Of a stretch of 64,000 nucleotides of DNA, positions 53,304 to 61,658 are shown in pieces. Source of the DNA: Zoogloea sp044344315 (GTDB lineage Bacteria > Pseudomonadota > Gammaproteobacteria > Burkholderiales > Rhodocyclaceae); NCBI RefSeq assembly GCF_044344315.1, contig NZ_JBIJDC010000003.1:1-64000 (forward strand), given 5' to 3'. The notes beneath the pieces were generated by a model. The model did not search any database. It was not told where the DNA came from and was given only the letters and a program-made list of their open reading frames with translations. Within the stretch, counting starts at the first letter, position 1. Each line of letters opens with the position of its first letter. The position numbers were made by a program, and so were the translations under genes.

Positions 53304-53324
53304 ACATTCAGCAGGCGGAAATCA

Positions 53325-53413
53325 GATCATCCGGAGCATGCGCGGGAACCACGCTTCTTGAATAACTGACGTGATGCCATCAGGAGATCATTCCAAGCAT
53401 GCGCGGGAACCAC
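53325..53413. repeat. Diverged direct repeat of the dctM 3' end
   Basis: The 28 bp at 53386-53413, covering the last codons of dctM, recur at 53325-53352 with 25 of 28 bases identical, 61 bp apart. The downstream copy reads WFPRMLRMI-stop in its own frame, against WFPRMLGMIS-stop for the real end. Confidence 0.9.
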
Positions 53414-54666
53414 AGCGACAGGCCCGGCCAGTATGTCACCAGCCCCAGGAACACCAGCATCGACAGCAGCCACGGCCATACTGCCACCGTCAGCTCGGTG
53501 ATGCCCATCTTGGTAATGCCCGAGGCCACGTACAGGTTGAGCCCCACCGGCGGATGGCACATGCCTACTTCCATGTTCACCACCATGATGATGCCGAAGT
53601 GCACCGGGTCGATGCCCAGCTTCATCGCTACCGGGAACAGGATCGGCGCAAAGATCAGCACGATGGACGAGGGCTCCATGAAGTTGCCGGCAAGCAGCAA
53701 CAGCACGTTGACCGCGAGCAGGAAGGCGACGACACCCAGCCCGTTGCCCAGCATCCACTCGGCCAGAGCCTGCGGGATGTTCTCGTTGGTCATGATGAAG
53801 CTGAACAGCACCGCATTGGTGATGATGTAGAGCAGCATCGCCGACATGTTGGCAGAGTTGAGCAGCACCTTCGGCACGTCCTTCAGGGGCATGTCGCGGT
53901 ACACAAACACGGCCACGAAGAAGGCGTACATGGCGCTCATGGCGGCCGCCTCGGTGGGCGTGAACATGCCGGTGTAGATACCGCCCATCACCACCACGAT
54001 CAGCAGCAGGCCCCACACGGACTCCTTGAAGGCCTTCACGCGCTCCGCCACCGACGCCTTGGGCTGACGGGGGTAGTTAAACTTGCGCGCCCGGTACCAG
54101 GTGACGCCGCCCAGCGTCGCCGCCAGGGCCAGACCCGGCACCACGCCGGCCATGAACAACGCACCGACGGAGGTGTTGGTAGCCACCGAGTACATCACCA
54201 TGACGATGGACGGCGGGATCAGGATGCCCAGCGCGCCGGCCGTGGTGATGATGCCGGCCCCGAACTTGTTCGGGAAGCCTGCCCTGACCATCGCCGGCAG
54301 AAGGATCGAGCCGATCGCCACCACGGTGGCCGGCGAAGAGCCCGACACGGCCGCGAACAGCGCACAGGCCAGCACGCCTGCAAGACCCAGGCCGCCGTAC
54401 CAGTGCCCGACCATGGAGGTGGCGAAGTTGATCATCCGCTTGGCCACACCGCCGTGAGTCAGGAAGTTACCCGCCAGGATGAAGAACGGGATCGCCATGA
54501 TCTCGAACTTCTCGATGCCGGTGAATAGCTTGAGGGCCACTGACTCGAGAGGCACCTCCGTCATGGTGAACAGGAAGGAGAGTACGGTGAGGCCGAGGGA
54601 GATGGAGATCGGCATCCCCGTCAGCATCAGGGCCAGCAGGATCCCGAAGATGATTGCGGCGTTCAT
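53380..54666 (-). CDS. dctM: TRAP transporter large permease DctM
   Basis: 428 aa with about 12 hydrophobic helices and the family segments GIPISISLGLTVLSFLF-like N-terminus, SGSSPATVVAIGSI and PPVGLNLYVASGI. It moves C4-dicarboxylates (succinate, fumarate, malate) driven by a sodium or proton gradient, with DctQ and the binding protein DctP. The ATG overlaps the dctQ stop by 4 bp. Confidence 0.95.
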   Translation of the reverse strand: MNAAIIFGILLALMLTGMPISISLGLTVLSFLFTMTEVPLESVALKLFTGIEKFEIMAIPFFILAGNFLTHGGVAKRMINFATSMVGHWYGGLGLAGVLACALFAAVSGSSPATVVAIGSILLPAMVRAGFPNKFGAGIITTAGALGILIPPSIVMVMYSVATNTSVGALFMAGVVPGLALAATLGGVTWYRARKFNYPRQPKASVAERVKAFKESVWGLLLIVVVMGGIYTGMFTPTEAAAMSAMYAFFVAVFVYRDMPLKDVPKVLLNSANMSAMLLYIITNAVLFSFIMTNENIPQALAEWMLGNGLGVVAFLLAVNVLLLLAGNFMEPSSIVLIFAPILFPVAMKLGIDPVHFGIIMVVNMEVGMCHPPVGLNLYVASGITKMGITELTVAVWPWLLSMLVFLGLVTYWPGLSLWFPRMLGMIS

Positions 54667-55352
54667 TTGCGGTCTCCTTCACGGTCGCCGAGCGGCTTGT
54701 GCTTGAGGTCGTGGATGTGGAGGTTGTCGTCCAGCGAGTAGGGGTTAGCATCCACCGCGGCGACTTCGTCTTCAAGACCATCCACATGACCGTGGTCGTG
54801 ATGGGGCAACTCGCCCGTCTTGAGGAAGTTCCAGGTCACCTGCAGGAAGCGGAAGCACATCAAACTGGAACCCAGGGGAATCGCGCTGTAGACGATCCAG
54901 GTCGGCCATTCCAGGTCGGGCGTGGTGGGGCCCTCGGGCACATCACCGAACTCGGCACCGGTCATGTTCAAGAAGGCGTAGTGGGCGCCGTTCTCCCACA
55001 CAAAGTGGCCACCAAGGGTTGCCACGATGCCGGTAAACGTTGCGCCGGCGAGCAGACCAAAGATGATGAACTTGCTGCGGTTACTATCGGACAGGCGGTT
55101 GATGAGCACATCGACGCCCACGTGGATGCCGGTACGCACGCCATAGGCGGCGCCGAACTTGGCCATCCACACGAACATGATGATGCACAGTTCCTGGGCC
55201 CAGCTGAAGTTGAGGGACAGCAGCCAGTCCTGAAGACCGGGAATGCTGAGACCGGCCAGATAGCGGTGTACCACGGACAGAAAAATGATTGCCGTAGCCC
55301 CGCCCATCAGGAAGGTGATGATCCACTCTTCCAGGTGATCGAGTAATTTCAT
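54663..55352 (-). CDS. dctQ: TRAP transporter small permease DctQ
   Basis: 229 aa. Four predicted membrane helices (about residues 12-33, 48-67, 90-112, 145-170), the Trp-rich segment LSLNFSWAQELCIIMFVWMA and a long charged C-terminal tail with many His and Asp residues. It scaffolds DctM. It starts after the dctP-dctQ hairpin and overlaps dctM. Confidence 0.92.
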   Translation of the reverse strand: MKLLDHLEEWIITFLMGGATAIIFLSVVHRYLAGLSIPGLQDWLLSLNFSWAQELCIIMFVWMAKFGAAYGVRTGIHVGVDVLINRLSDSNRSKFIIFGLLAGATFTGIVATLGGHFVWENGAHYAFLNMTGAEFGDVPEGPTTPDLEWPTWIVYSAIPLGSSLMCFRFLQVTWNFLKTGELPHHDHGHVDGLEDEVAAVDANPYSLDDNLHIHDLKHKPLGDREGDRK

Positions 55353-55406
55353 GATTTAGCCTCGCAGAGAATTGCGATTGGATGCGCCGGGACGGAGCCC
55401 GGGCCT

Positions 55407-55435
55407 GGCGCCCTCCCTGCATGCGGGAGGGCGCC
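55407..55435 (-). terminator. Hairpin between dctP and dctQ
   Basis: A perfect 11-bp stem (GGCGCCCTCCC with GGGAGGGCGCC, loop of 7) lies in the 107-bp gap between dctP and dctQ. It lacks a T-tract. Such elements often stabilise the binding-protein mRNA and lower expression of the permease genes, which would fit here. Confidence 0.65.
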
Positions 55436-55459
55436 CTTCGGACGTGAAACGGAGAGTGC

Positions 55460-56464
55460 TTACAGCTTCGCGGGGTCGAAGCCGGTTTCCTTGTAGATGG
55501 ACTGGATCAGATCCTTGCCGATACGGCCTTCCATCTTCTGATGGACCGGGACCATCGCCTTCTTGAAGGCCAGCTTCTCTTCCTTGGTCGGCACATAGAC
55601 CTGGGTCTTGCCGCTCTTCTTGATGCCTTCAAGAGACTTGTCGTTCTCTTCCTGGGCAATCTTGTTGGCGTAAACGGTGGATTCCTTCATGGCCGTTTCC
55701 AGCTGGCCGCGAATGTCGGCAGGCAGGCCGTCCCAGAACTTCTTGTTGGCGATGACCGCGTAGCCGAGGTACCCGTGGTCGGTCACGGTCAGGTGCTTCT
55801 GAACCTCATGCATCTTCTGGGTGAACATGTTGGAGTGGGGGTTCTCGGTGCCATCCACCACGCCGGTCTGCAGCGCCTGGTAAACCTCGGAGAAGGCCAT
55901 CACCTGCGGCAGGCCACCCACCGTACGGATCTCCTCTTCCAGCACCTTGGACGACTGGATGCGCAGCTTCTTGCCCTTCAGGTCAGCCGGGGTGCGGATC
56001 GGAGTATTGGCGGAGAAGGACTTGAAGCCATTGTCCCAGTAGGCCAGACCAACGATGCCCTTGGGCTCCAGCTTCTTCAGGATGCCGGCTCCGATGGGGC
56101 CCTGGGTGACACGATGGAGTTCGCTGGCGTCATCGAAGATGTAGGGCAGATCGAAGACTTCGAATTCCTTCACGCCCAGGGGGCCAAACTTCGCCAGGGA
56201 CGGGGCCAGCATCTGCACGGCACCCAGCTGGAGGGCTTCCAGTTCTTCCTTGTCCTTGTAAAGTGCACTATTGGCGTAGACCTCAACCTTCACCTTTCCC
56301 TTGGTCAGCTCCTCAGCACGCTTCTTGAAGAACTCGGAGGCCTTGCCCTTGGGTGTATCCACCGCCACCACGTGGCTGAACTTGATCACGATCGGGGCCT
56401 GGGCAGACGCCGAGGCACAGAAACCCAGGGCAGCGAGGCTGAACATTACAGTGCGCAGTTTCAT
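55460..56464 (-). CDS. dctP: TRAP C4-dicarboxylate-binding protein DctP
   Basis: 334 aa from ATG 56462-56464, preceded by GGAGA; the longer frame has no signal peptide. The signal peptide (residues 1-22, ending SASAQ) is followed by the DctP fold: IKFSHVVAVDTPKGKASEFF, the substrate-binding Arg in KKLRIQSSKVLEEE and GVVDGTENPHSNM. It binds dicarboxylates in the periplasm and hands them to DctQM. Divergent from dctS. Confidence 0.95.
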   Translation of the reverse strand: MKLRTVMFSLAALGFCASASAQAPIVIKFSHVVAVDTPKGKASEFFKKRAEELTKGKVKVEVYANSALYKDKEELEALQLGAVQMLAPSLAKFGPLGVKEFEVFDLPYIFDDASELHRVTQGPIGAGILKKLEPKGIVGLAYWDNGFKSFSANTPIRTPADLKGKKLRIQSSKVLEEEIRTVGGLPQVMAFSEVYQALQTGVVDGTENPHSNMFTQKMHEVQKHLTVTDHGYLGYAVIANKKFWDGLPADIRGQLETAMKESTVYANKIAQEENDKSLEGIKKSGKTQVYVPTKEEKLAFKKAMVPVHQKMEGRIGKDLIQSIYKETGFDPAKL

Positions 56465-56637
56465 TTTTTGTCTCCGTAATTGGAACTTGTACTTGATAAG
56501 GGCTGCCGAGGCGACAGCAGGCTGCCCGTGCACTATCGACAAGCCCGGGATCCGCATCAATTGTGGTCATCCGCAGTGTGGAAAGTTCTGATGGTCCTCC
56601 CGGCCCGCTCCGGCGATAACGTAATTCCAGCCCATCC
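56465..56637. promoter_or_regulatory. Divergent dctP-dctS control region
   Basis: 173 bp between the divergent starts. It must hold promoters for both directions and probably DctR sites. No clear -24/-12 site, strong -35/-10 pair or long inverted repeat was recognised. Confidence 0.4.
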
Positions 56638-58611
56638 GTGATTCTCAATCCCTTGCCACCTGCACCTTCTTCCCCGCCCCCAAGCTGGTACTGGAGCCTG
56701 CCTTACGCTGCCGTCGCCCTGTTTGTGGCCACCATGGCGGCCCTGCTGTGGCTGACCCACCGGCAGGATACCGAGGAGCAGCGCGCCACCCTGATCAATG
56801 ATGTGCTGTGGATGGAGCAGAACCTCGGCTTCCAGTTTGATCGCAACAACAGCCATCTCACCCAGCTGGGCCCCGAACTGCTCAAGGGCGGCACGCTCTC
56901 GTCCACCACCCAGGCCCGGCTACGCCAGGCGCTCGACCCGGAAAGCGGCTTGATCCGCATTCTCTGGCTGCACACGAACGGTGAGGTGCGCGGCGCCCAG
57001 CCTCCTTATACCGACAGCCATCTGGTGGGCGAGGCCGGCGGCACCTTTCCCTCCAGCTCTGCGCATCGACTATCCCGCTCCATGGGCCGGCCGGTCTATA
57101 GCGATGCCTACGCGGTCATCGAAAACCAGACCCAGTTCGAGGTGCACGTGCCGATCTTCGACGGCGGGCGCTACCTGGGTTCGGTGGTCGGTGTGTATTC
57201 CCTCAACAACATGATCTCCCGCCAAGTGCCCTGGTGGTTCTCGGAGCGCTACCGGGTGTCGGTGGCCAACAACCTGGGCGTCGAGATCGCCGCCAAGTCG
57301 CGGGTCTCCCCCCTTTCCAGCCTCGCCTACGAGATCCCCTTCGAGCCACCCGGCCACGGCCTCAGCCTCAATGTCACCGCCTACAAGAGCGAAGTGCGCT
57401 GGATCCCCCTGCTCCTCATGGGCTCCCTCGGCGTGCTGGCTGCCGCCATCGTCTGGAGCCTGTGGCAACTGCGCCGTCACATGCAGCGCCGTCAGGCTGC
57501 AGAACAGGCCCTGCGCGCCGAACACGCTTTCCGCAAGGCCATGGAGGACTCCCTCAACACCGGCATGCGAGCGCGTGATCTCAAGGGACGCATCACCTAC
57601 GTCAACCCGGCCTTCTGTCGCATGGTCGGCTGGAGCGCCGAAGAGCTGGTTGGCCTGCTCCCGCCCATGCCCTACTGGGCGCCGGAAGCCCTGGAACGCA
57701 CCCTGGCCGTCCACGAAATGGTCCTGGGGGGCAACGCGCCTCCCCAGGGCATCGAGATCCGCCTGATGCGCCGCAGCGGCGAGCGCTTTGACGCCCTGCT
57801 CATCGAAGCGCCGCTGATCGACTCGGAAGGCCGGCACATCGGCTGGATGGGCTCCATGGTGGACGTCACCGAGCAGAAGCACGCCCAGGAACTCTACCGC
57901 CAGCAGCAGGAGCGCCTGCAGGCCACCGCCCGGCTGGTCACCATGGGGGAAATGGCCTCCACCCTGGCCCATGAGCTCAACCAGCCCCTGGCCGCCATCT
58001 CCAGCTACAACACCGGCTGCATCAACATGATCGGCAAGGGGGACATGTCCCCCGGCGAGCTCAGTGGCATCCTCGAAAAGATCGGCAAGCAGGCCCAGCG
58101 AGCCGGTCAGATCATCCGGCGGGTCCACGCCTTTGTCAGGCGCAGCGAACCCAAGTGCGAACCCGTCGATCTCAACGCCATCCTGCGCGAGGCCGTCGGA
58201 CTGGTGGAGCCGGATGCCCAGCGGCGCGGTGTGAGCATTCACCAGGATCTGGCCGAAGACCTGCCGACGGTCGCCGCCGATCCGGTGATGATCGAACAGG
58301 TCGCCGTCAACCTGATCCGCAATGGCATGGATGCCATGGCCGATGCCCCCCGGGCCCAACGCAATCTGCACCTTGGCACCCGCCTGCAGGACGGCATGCT
58401 GATTCTCAGTGTCGCGGACCGGGGCAAGGGCATTCCCCCCGAGGTAGCAGAAAAGCTCTTTGCCCCGTTCTTCACCACCAAGGAGGAAGGCATGGGCATG
58501 GGGCTCAACATCTGCCGCTCCATCGCCGAACTGCACCGGGGCCGCCTGAGCTTCGAGGACAACCCTGGCGGTGGTACGATTTTCAACTTCTCGCTTCCCG
58601 TCCAGCCATGA
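56638..58611 (+). CDS. dctS: C4-dicarboxylate sensor histidine kinase
   Basis: 657 aa from GTG 56638. Two membrane helices (about residues 19-41 and 256-280) flank a periplasmic sensor domain. A PAS domain follows (about 300-420), then HisKA with the phosphorylated His445 (TLAHELNQPLAA) and HATPase_c with NLIRNGMDAM and GMGMGLNICRSI. Its Pro-rich N-terminus and PAS domain fit DctS rather than NtrB-like kinases. It probably senses dicarboxylates and controls dctPQM. Its stop overlaps dctR (ATGA). Confidence 0.9.
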   Translation: MILNPLPPAPSSPPPSWYWSLPYAAVALFVATMAALLWLTHRQDTEEQRATLINDVLWMEQNLGFQFDRNNSHLTQLGPELLKGGTLSSTTQARLRQALDPESGLIRILWLHTNGEVRGAQPPYTDSHLVGEAGGTFPSSSAHRLSRSMGRPVYSDAYAVIENQTQFEVHVPIFDGGRYLGSVVGVYSLNNMISRQVPWWFSERYRVSVANNLGVEIAAKSRVSPLSSLAYEIPFEPPGHGLSLNVTAYKSEVRWIPLLLMGSLGVLAAAIVWSLWQLRRHMQRRQAAEQALRAEHAFRKAMEDSLNTGMRARDLKGRITYVNPAFCRMVGWSAEELVGLLPPMPYWAPEALERTLAVHEMVLGGNAPPQGIEIRLMRRSGERFDALLIEAPLIDSEGRHIGWMGSMVDVTEQKHAQELYRQQQERLQATARLVTMGEMASTLAHELNQPLAAISSYNTGCINMIGKGDMSPGELSGILEKIGKQAQRAGQIIRRVHAFVRRSEPKCEPVDLNAILREAVGLVEPDAQRRGVSIHQDLAEDLPTVAADPVMIEQVAVNLIRNGMDAMADAPRAQRNLHLGTRLQDGMLILSVADRGKGIPPEVAEKLFAPFFTTKEEGMGMGLNICRSIAELHRGRLSFEDNPGGGTIFNFSLPVQP

Positions 58612-59213
58612 CCACTCCCCTCGCCCACATCGTCGACGACGACGAAGCCATTCGCGACGCCCTGACCTGGCTGCTGCGGACTCGCAATGTCGCCGCCCGT
58701 ACGTGGTCCTCGGCTGAGGAGTTCCTCGCCGGCTGGCAACCGGACTTCAACGGCTGCATCGTGCTGGACATCCGGATGCGCGAGATGAGCGGGTTGGAGT
58801 GCTTCGACGCCCTGCTCGAACGACACAACCCCATGCCCGTGATCTTCCTGACAGGCCACGGCGATGTACCCATGGCGGTCAGCACCCTCAAGAAGGGCGC
58901 ATTCGACTTCCTCGAAAAGCCCTTTGACGACAATGCCCTGGTGGACGTGGTGATCCGAGCCATGGAAAGCGATGCGCGCCGCCTGGCCAGCCAGCAAACC
59001 CAGGCCACCGTAAGCGGCCGCCTGGCCCAGCTGACCCCCCGGGAGCAGGAGGTGATGCACCTGGTCCTGGCGGGCAAGTTCAATAAGGTCATCGCCGACG
59101 AGCTGAACATCTCCATGCGCACAGTGGAGGTGCACCGCTCCCGCGTCTTCGAAAAAATGGGGGTACGTTCAGCCGTGGAACTGGCTCAGTTACTGGCCCC
59201 AGGGCGCGACTGA
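58608..59213 (+). CDS. dctR: FixJ/LuxR-type response regulator of dicarboxylate transport
   Basis: 201 aa from ATG 58608. The receiver domain has acidic pocket VDDDE, phosphorylation site Asp54 (VLDIRM) and Lys near 104 (EKPFDD). The C-terminal LuxR helix-turn-helix is LTPREQEVMHLVLAGKFNKVIADEL and so on. No sigma-54 domain is present, so the pair resembles Rhodobacter DctS-DctR rather than Rhizobium DctB-DctD. The expected target is the divergent dctP promoter. Confidence 0.9.
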   Translation: MTTPLAHIVDDDEAIRDALTWLLRTRNVAARTWSSAEEFLAGWQPDFNGCIVLDIRMREMSGLECFDALLERHNPMPVIFLTGHGDVPMAVSTLKKGAFDFLEKPFDDNALVDVVIRAMESDARRLASQQTQATVSGRLAQLTPREQEVMHLVLAGKFNKVIADELNISMRTVEVHRSRVFEKMGVRSAVELAQLLAPGRD

Positions 59214-59223
59214 AACTCAGTCG
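59207..59223. terminator. Small palindrome across two convergent stop codons
   Basis: CGACTGA-AAC-TCAGTCG: the dctR stop (TGA) and the tilS stop (TCA on this strand) lie in the two arms. Too short to be a sure terminator, but it is the only structure between the two genes. Confidence 0.4.
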
Positions 59224-60542
59224 GTTGCAGACCAGCCGGGCACCACCCCCGGCTCGCCCGACGGACAGAGGAATTCTGCCGCAATGCCAACCCCGGCCAC
59301 CCAGGCCAGGCGTCCATCCACCCACAACATGGGCAGCAAGGGGCGATACCAGGCCGGGACGGCCGCCTCCTGCAATAGGTTCTTCAGGCTCCGGCCCGGG
59401 CCATCGGGCCTCAGGCGCAGGCGCTCGCCGCCCATCCGCCCCCGCACTTCACAGCAGGCTCCCATCACGGCCGCGGCCAGAAGCCCCTGCCCCACCGCCG
59501 GGTCGAAACGCACGAGGCCGCGGGCCCAAGGCAGCACGGGCATGCGCCCATCCCACGGCACTGCAGCAGGGATCGAAGGCAGGTCTGCCAGCTCGATCCA
59601 CCAGTCATCGCGATAGACGCAAAGGGCGTGCGTTCCAAGCACAAGGCGCCATCCGGCTGCGACGGTGTCGAGACGCAACTGCCGCTCCGCCTCGCACAGG
59701 CGATCTTCATCGGGCATCAGGGCCCCCGCCCGGTCGAGGGCGCGGCGCAGGGCATTGCGCAGGCGAGGGGGAGTAAGGCTGACCGCCGCCGCACGGCTGA
59801 AACGACGGGCTTCCGTGCTGCCCATGGACGCAAGATCCAGGTCGGCCAGCTCGTCGAGAAGAGCGGCCGCCTCGGCACATAGCCGCCCGGTACGGGCCAG
59901 CCCGGCAGAGGCACCCACCTGGCGCGCCTCGATACGGGGCAGCACCTCCAGGCGCAGGAAATTGCGTGAAAAACGCAGGTCCTGGTTGCTCGGATCCTCG
60001 ACCCAAACCAGAGCGTGCTCCTCGGCATAGGCCTTTAGATCGCGGCGCGGCACATCCAGCAAGGGCCGCCAGATGGCCCGCCGGGCATCCAGCACGCGCA
60101 TGCCCCCGGCCCCCCGCACCCCCGCACCCCGGAGGGCGCGAAACAGCACGGTCTCGGCCTGATCGTCCCGATGGTGGGCCAGAACCAGCAGCGCTCCGTC
60201 GGCATCCTCCTGCAATGCGGCGTGGCGGGCCTCCCGCGCCGCCGCTTCAATCCCGCCCGGATGGTCACGCCTGACCACAACCTCCCGCACAAGCAGCGGA
60301 ACGCCCAGCCCGTCACAGAGCTGTCGACACGGCGCCGCCCACGCCGCCGACCCGGAAATCAGGCCGTGGTTGATATGGACAGCGCTGAGCTCAAAGCCAA
60401 GCTGCTCGCGCAGGGCGGCGAGAACATGCAGGAGGACGGTGGAATCAAGACCGCCGCTCAGACCGACCCTGAGCCGGGCCGGCACGGCAGGAAGCTGCCG
60501 CCATTGACTGGCGACAGCGGAGACGAGATCAATCGACGGCAA
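59217..60542 (-). CDS. tilS: tRNA(Ile)-lysidine synthetase
   Basis: 441 aa with the PP-loop LSGGLDSTVLLHV near residue 30, the N-type ATPase core (HHRDDQAETVLFRALRGAGVRG), a TilS substrate-binding domain and the C-terminal TilS_C domain. It modifies C34 of tRNA-Ile(CAU) to lysidine, so it is essential. The only plausible start in frame is TTG 60540-60542, 13 bp inside accA; an ATT three codons later has better spacing from AAGGA. Confidence 0.92.
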   Translation of the reverse strand: MPSIDLVSAVASQWRQLPAVPARLRVGLSGGLDSTVLLHVLAALREQLGFELSAVHINHGLISGSAAWAAPCRQLCDGLGVPLLVREVVVRRDHPGGIEAAAREARHAALQEDADGALLVLAHHRDDQAETVLFRALRGAGVRGAGGMRVLDARRAIWRPLLDVPRRDLKAYAEEHALVWVEDPSNQDLRFSRNFLRLEVLPRIEARQVGASAGLARTGRLCAEAAALLDELADLDLASMGSTEARRFSRAAAVSLTPPRLRNALRRALDRAGALMPDEDRLCEAERQLRLDTVAAGWRLVLGTHALCVYRDDWWIELADLPSIPAAVPWDGRMPVLPWARGLVRFDPAVGQGLLAAAVMGACCEVRGRMGGERLRLRPDGPGRSLKNLLQEAAVPAWYRPLLPMLWVDGRLAWVAGVGIAAEFLCPSGEPGVVPGWSATD

Positions 60543-61497
60543 TTTCCTTGAACTTGCCGTAACTCATCAAACGCTCGAAACGCCGCTCAAGCAGCTGGGA
60601 GGGGGACAGCTCGGAAACCTGGCGCAAGGAATCCTGAAGCGCACGCTTGAGGCTCTGGGCCATGGCCCGGTGATCCCGGTGGGCACCGCCTACCGGCTCA
60701 CTCACCACCTTGTCGATCAGGCCCAGGGACTTGAGACGGGACGCGGTGATGCCCATGGTTTCCGCCGCATCGGAGGCCCGCTCGGCACTCTTCCACAGGA
60801 TGGACGCGCAGCCCTCCGGGGAGATCACCGAGTAGGTGGAGTACTGAAGCATCAGCAACTGGTCACCCACGGCGATCGCCAGCGCTCCGCCAGACCCACC
60901 TTCGCCGATGATGGTGCAGATCAGCGGCACCTTCAGCTCGGCCATCACGAACAGATTGTGGCCAATGGCCTCCGACTGGCCGCGCTCTTCAGCGTCGATG
61001 CCCGGATAGGCGCCCGGCGTATCGACAAAGGTGAACACCGGCAGGTTGAACTTCTCGGCCAGCTTCATCAGGCGCATGGCCTTGCGGTAGCCCTCCGGCC
61101 GGGGCATGCCGAAATTGCGATGGATCTTCTCTTTGGTGTCACGCCCCTTCTGGTGCCCGATGATCATGCACGACTGCCCGTTGAAGCGGGCCAGACCACC
61201 TACGATGGCCTTGTCGTCGGCAAAGCTGCGATCCCCGTGGAGCTCTTCGAAGTCGGTGAAGATGTGCTGTGCGTAATCGAGGGTGTAAGGGCGCTGGGGG
61301 TGACGCGCCACCAGGGCACATTGCCACGGCGTCAGCTTGCTGTAGATGTCCTTGGTCAGGCCGTAGTTCTTCTGCTCCAGGCGGCCGATCTCCTCGGAGA
61401 TATCCACCGCCGAATCATCCTGCACAAAGCGTAGTTCTTCGATCTTTGCCTCGAGTTCCGCAATAGGCTGTTCAAAATCTAGGAACGTGGTTTTCAT
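60529..61497 (-). CDS. accA: Acetyl-CoA carboxylase carboxyltransferase alpha subunit
   Basis: 322 aa, full length. It begins MKTTFLDFEQPIAELEAKIEELRF and has VALVARHPQRPYTLDYAQHIF-like and FVDTPGAYPGIDAEERGQSEAI segments and the oxyanion-hole region GEGGSGGALAI. It moves carboxyl from biotin to acetyl-CoA together with AccD. Its 3' end overlaps the tilS start by 14 bp, as in related genomes. Confidence 0.97.
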   Translation of the reverse strand: MKTTFLDFEQPIAELEAKIEELRFVQDDSAVDISEEIGRLEQKNYGLTKDIYSKLTPWQCALVARHPQRPYTLDYAQHIFTDFEELHGDRSFADDKAIVGGLARFNGQSCMIIGHQKGRDTKEKIHRNFGMPRPEGYRKAMRLMKLAEKFNLPVFTFVDTPGAYPGIDAEERGQSEAIGHNLFVMAELKVPLICTIIGEGGSGGALAIAVGDQLLMLQYSTYSVISPEGCASILWKSAERASDAAETMGITASRLKSLGLIDKVVSEPVGGAHRDHRAMAQSLKRALQDSLRQVSELSPSQLLERRFERLMSYGKFKEIAVD

Positions 61498-61658
61498 CAG
61501 GTCGAGCTCACAAAAATTTTTTCCATTTTACCCCATCACCCCCCGTGACGGGCGCCGCGGCCATGCCAAACGCGGCCGAACGCCGAAAATCGCATTGCTG
61601 CAGGGCGCCATAAGCCGCTAACATCAAGCCCCTTTGCCCTCGCAACACCCCCGATTCC

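Noticed and set aside
53327..54016. A 229-codon minus-strand frame overlapping dctM
   Set aside because: Out of frame with dctM and rich in His, Arg and Gly; the dctM reading is clearly the real one.
57070..58536. A 488-codon minus-strand open frame
   Set aside because: Antisense to dctS; no recognisable domain.
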